A stretch of 64,000 nucleotides of DNA from JACQFK01 sp036383955 (lineage in GTDB: Bacteria; Planctomycetota; MHYJ01; JACPRB01). The translations under genes were made by a program, and so were the position numbers. The stretch's first letter is position 1. Each line of letters begins with the position of its first letter. Shown in pieces: positions 51,481-59,698 of this stretch. The stretch spans positions 1 through 64,000 of the forward strand of contig DASVNH010000044.1 of assembly GCA_036383955.1 (NCBI GenBank). The letters run 5' to 3'. The notes beneath the pieces were generated by a model. It ran no database searches. It saw only the letters and a list, made by a program, of their open reading frames with translations, and was not told the origin of the DNA.

Positions 51481-51873
51481 ATGGGTCGATTCGCGCTGGT
51501 CCTTCTGGTTCTTTCCGCGTGCGGCGACGAAAAGGACTTCAGCCTGGCCGGCATCGATCGGCCCCGCGACGTCCGCCGCTTCCTGAACGAGCTCAAAGAT
51601 TCGGTGGACGCGGGAGACCTGAAGGCTTTGGCCGCGCTCGTCCGTTATCCCTTCACCACCTACAAGTCCGGGATCCCCGTGAGGACTTACGCGAACCCGG
51701 CGGAGTTGCTGGCGGACCGGGATCGTGTCTTCACGCCGCGCGTCCTGAACGCCATCCTCGAGCAGCGGGTGGAGACGCTCTTCGTGAATTACCAGGGTGT
51801 CATGATCGGCGGCGGCGATGTCTGGTTCGACGGCTTCGACGGCGAGATCAGAATCAAGGCCATCAATCCCTGA
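51481..51873 (+). CDS. small lipoprotein carried between mirrored repeat arms
   Basis: 130 residues. Signal peptide with the lipobox LSAC (Cys about residue 14). The body looks like a small NTF2-like alpha/beta domain: VDAGDLKALAALVRYPF, VRTYANPAELLADRDRVF, then FVNYQGVMIGGGDVWFDGF. The last block is common in small secreted proteins of unknown role. Codon use is less extreme than the neighbours. Flanked by inverted CCAAG/CTTGG arms. Confidence 0.7.
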   Translation: MGRFALVLLVLSACGDEKDFSLAGIDRPRDVRRFLNELKDSVDAGDLKALAALVRYPFTTYKSGIPVRTYANPAELLADRDRVFTPRVLNAILEQRVETLFVNYQGVMIGGGDVWFDGFDGEIRIKAINP

Positions 51874-51912
51874 GGGCCTTGTCTTTGGTCCTTGGCCCTT
51901 AGTCCTTCGCTA
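51874..51912. repeat. right arm of the second cassette
   Basis: CTTTGGT/CCTTGGC words in period 7 ending CCTTCGCTAG, the mirror of the arm at 51387. CTA at 51910-51912 is the TAG stop of the convergent HTH gene. Confidence 0.85.
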
Positions 51913-52248
51913 GTCGCCGAACTCGTCCTTGAAGACGCGCTTGTGGACGCGCTCCATGAGGGCGAGGGACTCGCGCAGGTACTCGAGGATTTCCGCGCGG
52001 GTCCAGGCGGCGTGGTCGGAGATGCGGCCGAGGACCTCCTCGAGGGTCTCCTTGCGGGTCTGCATCCGCTTGCCGATCTTGAGCTTGCGCAGGTCGTAGC
52101 CGAGCTTGCGCGCGGCCTTGAAGACGCGGTCCTGGGTCTCTTTGGGGGCGGTGGTCGCCTCGCGCAGGATGTTGCGGACGAGGTCGATCTTCAGGCCGAC
52201 TTCGTCGGCGACCTGCCGGAGCGAGACGTCGCGTTTCTTCGCAGCCAC
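51910..52248 (-). CDS. LacI-type helix-turn-helix protein without sensor domain
   Basis: 112 residues. The N-terminus is a LacI-family HTH: VSLRQVADEVGLKIDLVRNIL, then APKETQDRVFKAARKLGYDLRK with the hinge-like region. Instead of a sugar-binding domain there is a helical tail (RISDHAAWTRAEILEYLRESLALMERVHKRVF), perhaps for dimerisation. DNA binding is likely; the target is unknown. Confidence 0.75.
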   Translation of the reverse strand: MAAKKRDVSLRQVADEVGLKIDLVRNILREATTAPKETQDRVFKAARKLGYDLRKLKIGKRMQTRKETLEEVLGRISDHAAWTRAEILEYLRESLALMERVHKRVFKDEFGD

Positions 52249-52285
52249 GGGGGGATTCTAGAGTCTCAGGGGAATCGGATCAAGC

Positions 52286-52579
52286 TTAGAGCCGGGCCAG
52301 TTCGGCGAACTTCTCGTCGAATTTCGCCTCGATCATCGCCTGGGGGATGGGGAGCCAGGCGGGGATGTCGGCCACGCAGCTCCAGTCGGCCGCGCGGATG
52401 GTGAGCTCGATTTTCGCGCCGAAACCGGCGAGGCGGCCGACGTCCGCCCCGTCCACGGTCTCCCAGGTGTTGGTCATGCCCTGGGCGGCGCCGCCCATGA
52501 GCTTCTCGAGCTTCTGGCGCACGCCGGCGAGGAAGGCGTCGCGGTTCTGGAAGGTGCCCTGCCGCCGGAAGGTTCCCAT
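52286..52579 (-). CDS. small protein resembling polyhydroxyalkanoate-system family
   Basis: 97 residues. The pattern (AFLAGVRQKLEKLM ... IELTIRAADWSCVADIPAWLPIPQAMIEAKFDEKFAEL) resembles the small PHA-system/DUF family of SRPBCC-like beta proteins. No catalytic residue is apparent. It follows the zinc-ribbon gene by one base and is probably co-transcribed with it. The family call is tentative. Confidence 0.55.
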   Translation of the reverse strand: MGTFRRQGTFQNRDAFLAGVRQKLEKLMGGAAQGMTNTWETVDGADVGRLAGFGAKIELTIRAADWSCVADIPAWLPIPQAMIEAKFDEKFAELARL

Positions 52580-52580
52580 G

Positions 52581-52787
52581 CTATTCGCGCGTGAAGAACG
52601 TCCCCATCTGGACCCCGACGACCTTGAGCGCCACGTTGCACTTGGGGCAGTCGATCTTCGCGGGCGGCTCGCCCAGATTCACGATCCCCACGCTTTGAAG
52701 CCGCTTCACTTCGTTCTGCGGCAGCAGGCCGCCCGTCCGGAACTTGATGCCGCACGCCGGACACGCGTTCTTCGATGTCTGCCCCAC
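52581..52787 (-). CDS. small zinc-ribbon protein
   Basis: 68 residues with CPAC (about 9-12) and CPKC (about 47-50), a classic zinc ribbon. No membrane segment. One base before the next gene, so probably one operon. Possible RNA-polymerase or nucleic-acid accessory protein; function unknown. Confidence 0.65.
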   Translation of the reverse strand: MGQTSKNACPACGIKFRTGGLLPQNEVKRLQSVGIVNLGEPPAKIDCPKCNVALKVVGVQMGTFFTRE

Positions 52788-52916
52788 GGTGCCTCTCGCC
52801 CCCAGCCGATAACCCGTTCCCGATGATCCGTTCGCGGAATTCTACCCCGAGTTTCGGGGATGGGAATGGAGAATTTTCCGCTCCGGGTTCCGGGTTCCGG
52901 TCGTCGGGTTCCGGGT

Positions 52917-55340
52917 CTAGATATCGAGGAACTTGACCTCGAGCGCGTGCTTCTCGATGAACTCGCGGCGGGGCTCCACTTCCTCGCCCATGAGGATGGT
53001 GAACATCCGCTCGGCCTCGACCGCGTCCTCGATCTTCACCTTGAGCAGCGTCCGGGTCTTCGGATCCATGGTCGTCTCCCAGAGCTGCTCGGCGTCCATT
53101 TCGCCGAGGCCCTTGAAGCGCTGGACGTCGTCGAGCCCCTTGCGCCCGATGACCCGGATCTCCTTGAGCACCTCGCGAAGGGTCCGCACGGGGAGGGCGA
53201 GCTCGCCGTTCACGAGGCGGTAGCGGGCCTTGCCCTCGACGTCCTCCGTCCGGAACAGGTCGGAGGCCACGAAGCCGAGCTGAAGGATGTCGCGCAGCCC
53301 GCCCTCGATCTCCGAGACGCCGTGGAACTCGTTGAGGACGATGCCGTCGGTGCCGGGCGGGGGCCCTTCGAAGTCGTCGGAGTGGACGGGGAGCTCCTTG
53401 CCGGCGGCCTTCTCCTCGCTCTCGATCCACTGGTCGAGGGACTCCTGGGAGTAGAACCAGAAGTCGCGGCCGCCGCGGTGGGCGCGGTAGACGGGCAGGC
53501 GGCCGGCCGTGGCGTCGATCTGCTGGAGGTACTTTTCCAGGGACAGGCCCTTGCGCTGGACGAACGGCGTGGCCTCCTCGACGCGCAGGACGGCCTCGAT
53601 GAGCTTGCGGAGGTCGGCGCCGGCGACTTTCTTCGAGGGGCCGTCGAGCGACGTCCCGTCGATGCCGAGGTCGACGAAGAGCCGCATCATGTCCTTCTCG
53701 TTGTGGACGTACTGCTCGTCCTTCTTTTTGCGGACCTTGTAGAGGGGCGGCTGGGCGATGTGGACGAAGCCGCCCTCCACGAGCTTGCGCATGTGGCGGA
53801 AGAAGAACGTGAGGAGGAGGGTGCGGATGTGGGAGCCGTCGACGTCCGCGTCCGTCATGATGATGATCTTGCCGTAGCGGAGCTTCTCGAGGTTGAAGTC
53901 CTCCTCGCCGATGCCCGTGCCGATGGCGGAGATGACGGTCCGGATCTCCTCGTGCTTGAGCATCTTGTCGATGCGGGCCTTCTCGACGTTGAGGATCTTG
54001 CCCTTGAGGGGCAGGATGGCCTGGTACTTCCGGTCGCGGCCCTGCTTGGCGGAGCCGCCGGCCGAATCACCTTCGACGATGTACAGCTCGGACTCCTCGC
54101 GGTTGCGGGTCGAGCAGTCGGCGAGCTTGCCGGGGAGGTCGCCGGAGGTCAGGGCCCCCTTGCGGACGGTCTCGCGGGCGCGGCGGGCGGCTTCGCGGGC
54201 CTGGGACTCGGAGAGGGCCTTGAGGAAGACGGCCTTGCCGACGTCCCGGTGCCGCTCGAGGTAGTCGCTGAGCTCGGCGTTGACGACGGTCGAGACGATG
54301 CCCTCGATGTCGGTGTTGGTCAGCTTGACCTTCGTCTGGGATTCGAACTGGGGGTTGGGGAGGCGGACGCTGACGACGACGGTGAGGCCGGCGCGGATGT
54401 CCTCGCCCGAGGGCGGCGTGTCCTTCTCCTTGAGCAGCTTCGCCTCGCCGGCGAACTTGTTGAGGGTGCGGGTCAGCGCGTTGCGGAAGCCCGAGAGGTG
54501 GGTGCCGCCGTCGTGCGTGTTGATCGAGTTGGCGAAGCTGAACTCGGTCGGCTCGTAGCGGTCGTTCCACTGCAGGGCGCACTCGACGAGGACGCGGTCG
54601 GACTGCTTCTCGAACCAGATGACCTCGGGGTGGGCCAGACCCTTGCCCTTGTTGAGGTACTGGACGAACTCCCGGAGGCCGCCGTCGAACTTGAAGTCGT
54701 CGCTCTTGCCGGAGCGCTCGTCGGCCAGCTGGATGTGGGTGCCCTTGTTGAGGAAGGCGAGCTCGCGCAGGCGCTTGGCCAGCGTCTCGAAGGCGAGGAC
54801 CTGCGTGTCCCGGAAGATCGTCGGGTCGGGCTTGAAATGGATCCGGGTGCCCAGCTTCGTCGACGCCGCCCGCTGCTCGGTCGGCTTGACGGGGACGCCG
54901 CGCTCGGTCCGCAGGAACCACTCGTGGCCGTCGCGGTGGATCGTCGCCTCGAGCCACTCGGAGAGGGCGTTGACCGCCGAGACGCCGACGCCGTGCAGGC
55001 CGGCCGAGACGCTGTAGGACTTGTTGTCGAACTTGCCGCCCGCGTGCAGGGTGCAGAGCACGACCTCGAGCGCGCTGCGGCCCTCCTCGTGGGTCTTGAC
55101 CGGGATGCCGCGGCCGTCGTCCTGCACGCTGCAGGAGCCGTCGGCGTGCAGGCGGACCTGGATGATCTTGGCGTGGCCCGCCATGGCCTCGTCGATCGAG
55201 TTGTCGACGACCTCGTACACGAGGTGGTGCAGGCCGCGGACCCCGGTGTCCCCGATGAACATGCCGGGGCGCTGGCGGACGGCCTCCAGGCCTTCCAGGA
55301 CCTTGATCGACTCGGCTCCGTACGCTGCTTGCTCGGTCAT
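52917..55340 (-). CDS. gyrB: DNA gyrase subunit B
   Basis: 807 residues. ATPase part: YEVVDNSIDEAMAGHA, QDDGRGIPV, GLHGVGVSAVNALSE. TOPRIM part: YIVEGDSAGGSAKQGRDR and DADVDGSHIRTLLLTF. C-terminal: FKGLGEMDAEQLWETTMDP and the RREFIEKHA end. An extra segment lies between TOPRIM and the tail (about 590-700; ATPFVQRKGLSLEKYLQQ, VHSDDFEGPP), as in some GyrB proteins. With GyrA it introduces negative supercoils using ATP. Four-base overlap with dciA. The stop sits next to GGGTTCCGG words (52880-52918). Confidence 0.95.
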   Translation of the reverse strand: MTEQAAYGAESIKVLEGLEAVRQRPGMFIGDTGVRGLHHLVYEVVDNSIDEAMAGHAKIIQVRLHADGSCSVQDDGRGIPVKTHEEGRSALEVVLCTLHAGGKFDNKSYSVSAGLHGVGVSAVNALSEWLEATIHRDGHEWFLRTERGVPVKPTEQRAASTKLGTRIHFKPDPTIFRDTQVLAFETLAKRLRELAFLNKGTHIQLADERSGKSDDFKFDGGLREFVQYLNKGKGLAHPEVIWFEKQSDRVLVECALQWNDRYEPTEFSFANSINTHDGGTHLSGFRNALTRTLNKFAGEAKLLKEKDTPPSGEDIRAGLTVVVSVRLPNPQFESQTKVKLTNTDIEGIVSTVVNAELSDYLERHRDVGKAVFLKALSESQAREAARRARETVRKGALTSGDLPGKLADCSTRNREESELYIVEGDSAGGSAKQGRDRKYQAILPLKGKILNVEKARIDKMLKHEEIRTVISAIGTGIGEEDFNLEKLRYGKIIIMTDADVDGSHIRTLLLTFFFRHMRKLVEGGFVHIAQPPLYKVRKKKDEQYVHNEKDMMRLFVDLGIDGTSLDGPSKKVAGADLRKLIEAVLRVEEATPFVQRKGLSLEKYLQQIDATAGRLPVYRAHRGGRDFWFYSQESLDQWIESEEKAAGKELPVHSDDFEGPPPGTDGIVLNEFHGVSEIEGGLRDILQLGFVASDLFRTEDVEGKARYRLVNGELALPVRTLREVLKEIRVIGRKGLDDVQRFKGLGEMDAEQLWETTMDPKTRTLLKVKIEDAVEAERMFTILMGEEVEPRREFIEKHALEVKFLDI

Positions 55341-55645
55341 CGACGTTGGATCACGCACTTGAGCTTCGCGATCCGGCCCTCCGGGTACGCCTCGCCCAAT
55401 TTCGCGAGAATCTCCTCTTTACGCCAGCACTCCACTTCCTGCCGCAGGGCCGCCGTCTCGAACGCCACGGTCAGCTCGCCGTTCTTCAGCCCCGTGGGCC
55501 GCGACCGCCGGGCCGTCTGCCAGCCCGCCGCCTTGGCCCAGGCGACGTCCAGCGCCGTCGTCTCCTTCCGCTTCGGCGCCGCCGCCTTCACGATCGAGGC
55601 CATCAGCCCCGCGACCGCCTCCGGCGCCTTCGCTTTATGCTCCAT
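55337..55645 (-). CDS. DUF721/DciA-family protein
   Basis: About 102 residues. APEAVAGLMASIVKAAAPKR, DVAWAKAAGWQTARRSRPTGLKNGELTVAFETAALRQEVECWRKE matches DUF721, which includes the helicase loader DciA of bacteria lacking DnaC. Its position between dnaN and gyrB supports a replication role. Start at 55645 (GAGAGGGG upstream). A longer start at 55720 overlapping dnaN would translate repeat-like DNA. Confidence 0.78.
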   Translation of the reverse strand: MEHKAKAPEAVAGLMASIVKAAAPKRKETTALDVAWAKAAGWQTARRSRPTGLKNGELTVAFETAALRQEVECWRKEEILAKLGEAYPEGRIAKLKCVIQRR

Positions 55646-55719
55646 GACCCCTCTCCCCGTCGCGTCTCGACTCTGGAACCTGGAGCCTCGAACGCCGTCC
55701 CGCGCCAGCCCGGTTTCCA
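55646..55719. repeat. short word spacer between dnaN and dciA
   Basis: GGAACCTGGAGCC-type words between the dnaN stop and the preferred dciA start; 74 bases, no gene. Confidence 0.45.
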
Positions 55720-56835
55720 TCAGAGGGAAATCTGCAGCGGCATCAGGACGTACACGTAGTCCTTCCCGGCCCGGAACACGCCGGCCGAGTTCTTGTCCTT
55801 CAGCTGGAGCTCCACCGCGTCGTCGGTCAGCACCTTGAGATAGTCGGCCACGTAGTCGGGGTTGAACACGACGTCGATGTCCTCGCCCTTGTAGTCGGCG
55901 GGGATCTCGACCTTCGCCTCGCCCACGTCCTGGGAGCGCGTGAACAGCACCAGGCGGCCCTTCCCCAGGCTGAACTTCACCGCCCGGGTCTTGTCGGTCG
56001 TCATGAGCGACGACTTCCGCACCGCCGACAGCAGCGCCTCGCGCTGGATCACCGCCTTCTTGTCGAGATTGGCGGGCACCACCGCCTCGTAGTCCGGGAA
56101 GCGGTCCTCGATCAGGCGGCTGAAGATGACGGCCTTCGCCGTCTTGAACTTCACCTGCGTCTCCTCGACGTTGAGGGCGACCTGCTCCTCGCCGTCCCCC
56201 ATCACCTTCTCGAGGAGGTTCATGGTCTTCGTGGGGACGATGACCCGGACGTCCTTCACGTCCGCCTTGCCGGACGGCTTGTTCTTGATGTAGGCGAGGC
56301 GCTTGCCGTCGCTCGCCACCATCCGGATCTCCTTGTTCTTCACCTCGAGGAGCTGGCCCGTCAGCGAGTAGCGGACGACCTCCGTCGAGACGGCGAACTG
56401 GGTCTTGCGGATCATGGTGCCCAGGTCTTCGGTGGCGATCTTGACGGCGCCCTTGTCCTCGAACGTCGGCACCGTCGGGAAGTCGGCCGGGTCCAGCCCG
56501 ACCACCTTGAAGTTGGCGTCGGGCAGCTTGATGTGCGCCAGGTTGCCGTCGGAGTCGATGCCCACGACGTCGCCGCTCGACTCCCGCAGGATGCCGGCCA
56601 TGCGGGTGGCCGGCAGCACCAGCGTGCCCTCTTCCTTCACCTCGGCGGCCGGCAGCGTGTACTTCAGACCGAACTCCATGTCCGTGCAGGCGAGCTCGAG
56701 AGAGCCGCCCGACTTGTCCTTCTGCGCCGTGAGCTTCACGCAGGTGATGGCGGGGATCGTCGTCCGCGGCGGCACGACCGACTGCGCGATGGAAAACGCG
56801 TCAGCCAGCTGGCTGCGCGAGCACTTGACCTTCAT
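55720..56835 (-). CDS. dnaN: DNA polymerase III beta sliding clamp
   Basis: 371 residues, normal length. N-terminal MKVKCSRSQLADAFSIAQSVVP and three repeated clamp domains (e.g. FPDYEAVVPANLDKKAVIQREALLSAVRKSSLM). The C-terminus VYVLMPLQISL is typical (PMR/L end). It tethers polymerase III to DNA. Not beside dnaA or recF in this window. Confidence 0.95.
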   Translation of the reverse strand: MKVKCSRSQLADAFSIAQSVVPPRTTIPAITCVKLTAQKDKSGGSLELACTDMEFGLKYTLPAAEVKEEGTLVLPATRMAGILRESSGDVVGIDSDGNLAHIKLPDANFKVVGLDPADFPTVPTFEDKGAVKIATEDLGTMIRKTQFAVSTEVVRYSLTGQLLEVKNKEIRMVASDGKRLAYIKNKPSGKADVKDVRVIVPTKTMNLLEKVMGDGEEQVALNVEETQVKFKTAKAVIFSRLIEDRFPDYEAVVPANLDKKAVIQREALLSAVRKSSLMTTDKTRAVKFSLGKGRLVLFTRSQDVGEAKVEIPADYKGEDIDVVFNPDYVADYLKVLTDDAVELQLKDKNSAGVFRAGKDYVYVLMPLQISL

Positions 56836-56888
56836 CCGACGTCCCCCGCGGTTTTAGGGTGGTTCAAGGTTCCGAATTGGAACGCACC

Positions 56889-56894
56889 ATTATA
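56889..56894 (-). promoter_or_regulatory. -10-like element upstream of dnaN
   Basis: On the minus strand TATAAT about 55 bases before the dnaN ATG, in an AT-rich island. No convincing -35 is seen at the expected distance because the next bases are repeat words. Confidence 0.45.
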
Positions 56895-56910
56895 CCTAGG
56901 CACCGGGAAG

Positions 56911-57026
56911 AGGTCCAGAACAGGACCAGGGACCAGGACCAGGACCAGGGACGGGGCGCCCCCCCTCCGTCCCCCCTCGGGGGGTGCAGGGGGGATGGTC
57001 ATCCCTGGTCCTGGTTCCTGGTCCTC
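56911..57026. repeat. mirrored ACCAGG word element
   Basis: Left arm: GGACCAG/GACCAG words (56911-56951). Core: CGCCCCCCCTCCG, CCCCCCTCGGGGGG and TGCAGGGGGG. Right arm: CCTGGTC words (56998-57026). The right arm contains the stop of the Rsm22-like gene, whose last residues (RNQDQG) are translated from it. Confidence 0.82.
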
Positions 57027-58000
57027 CGAATGGGTCCCTGAGAGCGGAAGGACTCGCTTCCGGCTTCCATGTCCAGGACGTCGCCCCGGTCGGCCCGGAA
57101 GAAGTCCTGGGTGGCTTCCCCCCGGTGCCGGGTCAGCACTTCCACCTTGCAGAGGGGCCCCTCCTTCCCGCAGCACCAGCCCCAGGCCTTCCCCTTCTCC
57201 TTGTGCAGATTGGAGACGAGGCGCCAGCTTCCCGCCAGCGTCGGCCCCGTCTTCGTGAGCACCATGTACGCGTACTTCAGCGATTCCTTGTCGAGGCCCA
57301 GGCGGCGGTCGACCTCCGCCACGCCCGCCGGCCGCGGCCAGGGGACGTCCATGTGGCACCAGATGTCGCTCCGGGACAGCATCGGGCAGGTCGTCTGGCC
57401 CAGGCAGGGCGCCGCGATCTTCCACCCTTCCCTCACCCGCTGGTCTCGCCACGCCATCAGCGCCCGCGTCGTCTGCTTGAGCGCCGGCTCGATCACCACC
57501 AGGTGGCCGTCGGGCGCCAGGTGGCGCTCGAGGCCGGGATCCGTCTCCGCGTAGACGTTCGCCGCCAGGATGAGGTCGTAGGTCTCCCCCTCCGGAATTT
57601 CGTGCCCCCACGCGGGCGTCGCGCCCAGCTGCCCGCAGAACCAGCGCGCGTCGTCGAGGGCTTCGTCGACGACGTCCACCAGCGTGAGCGACGCCGTGGG
57701 CCGCTTGCCGAGGAGCCAGGCGACGGCCGCCGTGCCCGGGCCGCAGCCGAAGTCGAGCACGCGGAGCGGCCGGCCGGGCGGCGCGTAGCGGTCGCGCTCG
57801 GCGAGCACGCGCGCGACCTTCTCGGCGTTCACCGGCAGGTAGTAGTGGACGTAGGCGCGGCGGAGCTTGGTGGAAGCCAGATACCCGGGACGTCGGGGCG
57901 TCACCCCGTTGAACATGTCGGAGAGCTCGCGGACGCCCTCGCAGGTCTCCCCGATGTTGCCGCCGCGGTCGCGGTGATAGAGGGCGAGCAGCTCCTTCAT
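56999..58000 (-). CDS. Rsm22-like methyltransferase family protein
   Basis: 333 residues. RVLDFGCGPGTAAVAWLL is the SAM-binding motif I. The body fits the small ribosomal subunit Rsm22-like family: TKLRRAYVHYYLPVNAEKVARV and TYDLILAANVYAE. Cys clusters follow (PCLGQTTCPMLSRSDIWCHM) and then YAYMVLTKTG, CKVEVLTRH. Mitochondrial relatives are needed for ribosome assembly, and Fe-S binding by the Cys has been proposed. The C-terminal RRTRNQDQG is repeat-derived. Four-base overlap with the gene upstream. Confidence 0.8.
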   Translation of the reverse strand: MKELLALYHRDRGGNIGETCEGVRELSDMFNGVTPRRPGYLASTKLRRAYVHYYLPVNAEKVARVLAERDRYAPPGRPLRVLDFGCGPGTAAVAWLLGKRPTASLTLVDVVDEALDDARWFCGQLGATPAWGHEIPEGETYDLILAANVYAETDPGLERHLAPDGHLVVIEPALKQTTRALMAWRDQRVREGWKIAAPCLGQTTCPMLSRSDIWCHMDVPWPRPAGVAEVDRRLGLDKESLKYAYMVLTKTGPTLAGSWRLVSNLHKEKGKAWGWCCGKEGPLCKVEVLTRHRGEATQDFFRADRGDVLDMEAGSESFRSQGPIRRTRNQDQG

Positions 58001-58560
58001 CGGGTCCCGGTGGAATCGAAGAGGGCGCCGACGCCCTGGCTGTCCCAGCGGCCGTCTTTCCAGAGGAACGTCTCCACGTAGCGGCCGCGCATTTGTTTGC
58101 CGTCGGGCGTCTTCGGATAGGCGAAGGAGACGGCGACTTCCCCCGCGACGCCCTTCGCGGGGTCGCGGTGGACGCGGAAGCCGTACTGGAGGCCTTCGCT
58201 CACCTTGATGTCGGCGTTGAAGCGCTGGGCGAGGCGACGTCCGAGGCGCTCGAGGATGTCGCGGGACATGGCGGGATCGCGCATGCGCTGGGCGAAGTCG
58301 CCGGAGAGCTCGCGGTCGAAGGCCCAGGCGCCGTCGCGCTTGGCGAAGGCGAGGTGGGCGACGGAGCCGTCGGCGTGGAGGACGTCGACGGTCTCCCCGA
58401 ACACCTGGAAGTCGCGGGCCTTGTCCATCGTCTTCACGTGGGCGGCGGCGGCCTGGCGGAGGAGGTCCTCGTCGGGCGGCCGGGTGAGGACGATGAGGCC
58501 GACGACCGCGCCGGCGGAGGCGAGGATGGCGACGGCCGGGAGGTTTTGCTTGAACGCCAC
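57997..58560 (-). CDS. membrane-anchored hypothetical protein
   Basis: About 187 residues. One N-terminal membrane segment (LPAVAILASAGAVVGLIVL), then an alpha/beta domain (AAAHVKTMDKARDFQVFGETVDVL, GAWAFDRELSGDFAQRMRDP, GFRVHRDPAKGVAGEVAVSFAYPKT). No family recognised. GTG start at 58560. Longer upstream reading frames are antisense to the tRNA and are rejected. Coupled to the Rsm22-like gene by an ATGA overlap. Confidence 0.55.
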   Translation of the reverse strand: MAFKQNLPAVAILASAGAVVGLIVLTRPPDEDLLRQAAAAHVKTMDKARDFQVFGETVDVLHADGSVAHLAFAKRDGAWAFDRELSGDFAQRMRDPAMSRDILERLGRRLAQRFNADIKVSEGLQYGFRVHRDPAKGVAGEVAVSFAYPKTPDGKQMRGRYVETFLWKDGRWDSQGVGALFDSTGTR

Positions 58561-58598
58561 GGGGGGGCATTGTACTACTGGGAGAGCACGTCGTCCAA

Positions 58599-58673
58599 GC
58601 GGGCGTAATTCAGTGGTAGAATGCCACCTTCCCAAGGTGGACGTCGCCGGTTCGAACCCGGTCGCCCGCTCCA
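58599..58673 (+). tRNA. tRNA-Gly (CCC)
   Basis: Cloverleaf with a 7-bp acceptor stem GCGGGCG/CGCCCGC, anticodon loop TTCCCAA (CCC at 58631-58633) between CCACC and GGTGG, T-loop GGTTCGAACCC, and an encoded CCA end. Its 3' part (58628-58674) is duplicated at 61053-61099 as an attachment-site repeat. Confidence 0.95.
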
Positions 58674-58674
58674 C
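58628..58674 (+). repeat. attachment-site repeat, left copy (within tRNA-Gly)
   Basis: 47 bases from the anticodon loop to the CCA end and next base, identical to 61053-61099. This is the usual outcome of tRNA-targeted integration. The tRNA gene itself stays whole. Confidence 0.9.
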
Positions 58675-58798
58675 TCGATGTGTCTGGGGCGTATAGGGTT
58701 GTAGAAGGGCCAAGCACCTCCGCACCGGGGTTGGCCCGCGAGTGCAGCGTTTTTGCAGCGGTTTCCGCTGATTCGCTCGCGGGCGCTGGAGGTGCGCC

Positions 58799-59698
58799 TT
58801 GGCCCGCAGCAGCTCGCCCATCTTCATCGACAAGGGCGTCTCGATCTATTTGCGACCTGGATCTCCGTTCTGGCAGCTCCGGATCTCCTGCCGCACAGTC
58901 CGCCACCGGGAGTCGTTGAACACCTCCGACAAGGATGCCGCGAAGGCCATCGCCCGCCAGCGAGCGGACACCATGCTTTCGAACGCGGAAGGCCTGGTGA
59001 TCTACAGAGATAGGACCTACAAGGATCTCCTCGATAACTACAAACAGCACGCCGAAGTGCGGAACAGGGACACAACCCGACGACTCAACTACGACAACCT
59101 GAACCGCGTGACGCGCTTCCTCAAGCGGAAGCTCAAGGATTCCCGCGACCTCTTCGTGCCCGACTTCAATCTGATCGCGCTGACCAGCTATGCCAACGCG
59201 CGAAAAACAGCGGGGATCATGCCGGTCACGATCAATCGCGAGATGGGATCACTTTCCACCCTCTTCGGCCGGGCGAAGAAATCGAAGATGGTCAAAGCGA
59301 ATCCGGTCGCTGACTTCGATCGAATCCCGGTTCCGACCAATCGCAAGCCGGAAACGCTGAGCAAAGGTGCGATCTCGCGCCTGCTGGAGGCGGCGGAGCA
59401 GCAGGTCCCCTACCATGGCCGGGGAAAGAAGGGACGCGGAAACTATCGGCCGCGCATTACTCCCATCCACGCCATCATCCTGTTCATCCTGAATACCGGA
59501 GCCAGGTTGGCTGAAGCGATGTTCTTGGAGTGGGACAAGGTCTCGCTCACCGACGACACCATCCACTTCGCCAACATCCCGGAGCACACGCTCAAGGAGT
59601 ACGAGGACGGAACTGTGTTGGATGGAGGAGCTTCAGCACTTCCACCAGCTCAAGCAACAAGGCCTTTTCGGGAAGACGTTAACCAACGCTCAGAATAA
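58799..59698 (+). pseudogene. truncated tyrosine recombinase (integrase)
   Basis: About 299 codons remain. The N-terminal Arm/core-binding region (TYKDLLDNYKQHAE...NLNRVTRFLKRKL; TINREMGSLSTLFGRAKKSKMVKANP) is present. So is the first catalytic block, FILNTGARLAEAMFLEWDKV, with its Arg. The frame then runs into unrelated sequence, so the HxLRH and the active-site Tyr are missing. TTG start preceded by GGAGGTGC. It sits 125 bases from the tRNA-Gly, as expected for the integrase that made this island, now inactive. Confidence 0.85.

Noticed and set aside
55646..55720. Earlier start for the DUF721 gene overlapping the dnaN stop (ATGA)
   Set aside because: The added residues are encoded by repeat words and lack similarity; a good ribosome site precedes the later ATG.
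52917..56835. Chromosome origin next to dnaN and gyrB
   Set aside because: No dnaA, recF or cluster of DnaA boxes could be seen in this window.
58561..58833. Longer reading frame upstream of the gene at 57997 with GFEPATSTLGRWHS
   Set aside because: This peptide is the well-known antisense translation of a tRNA-Gly gene, not a protein.
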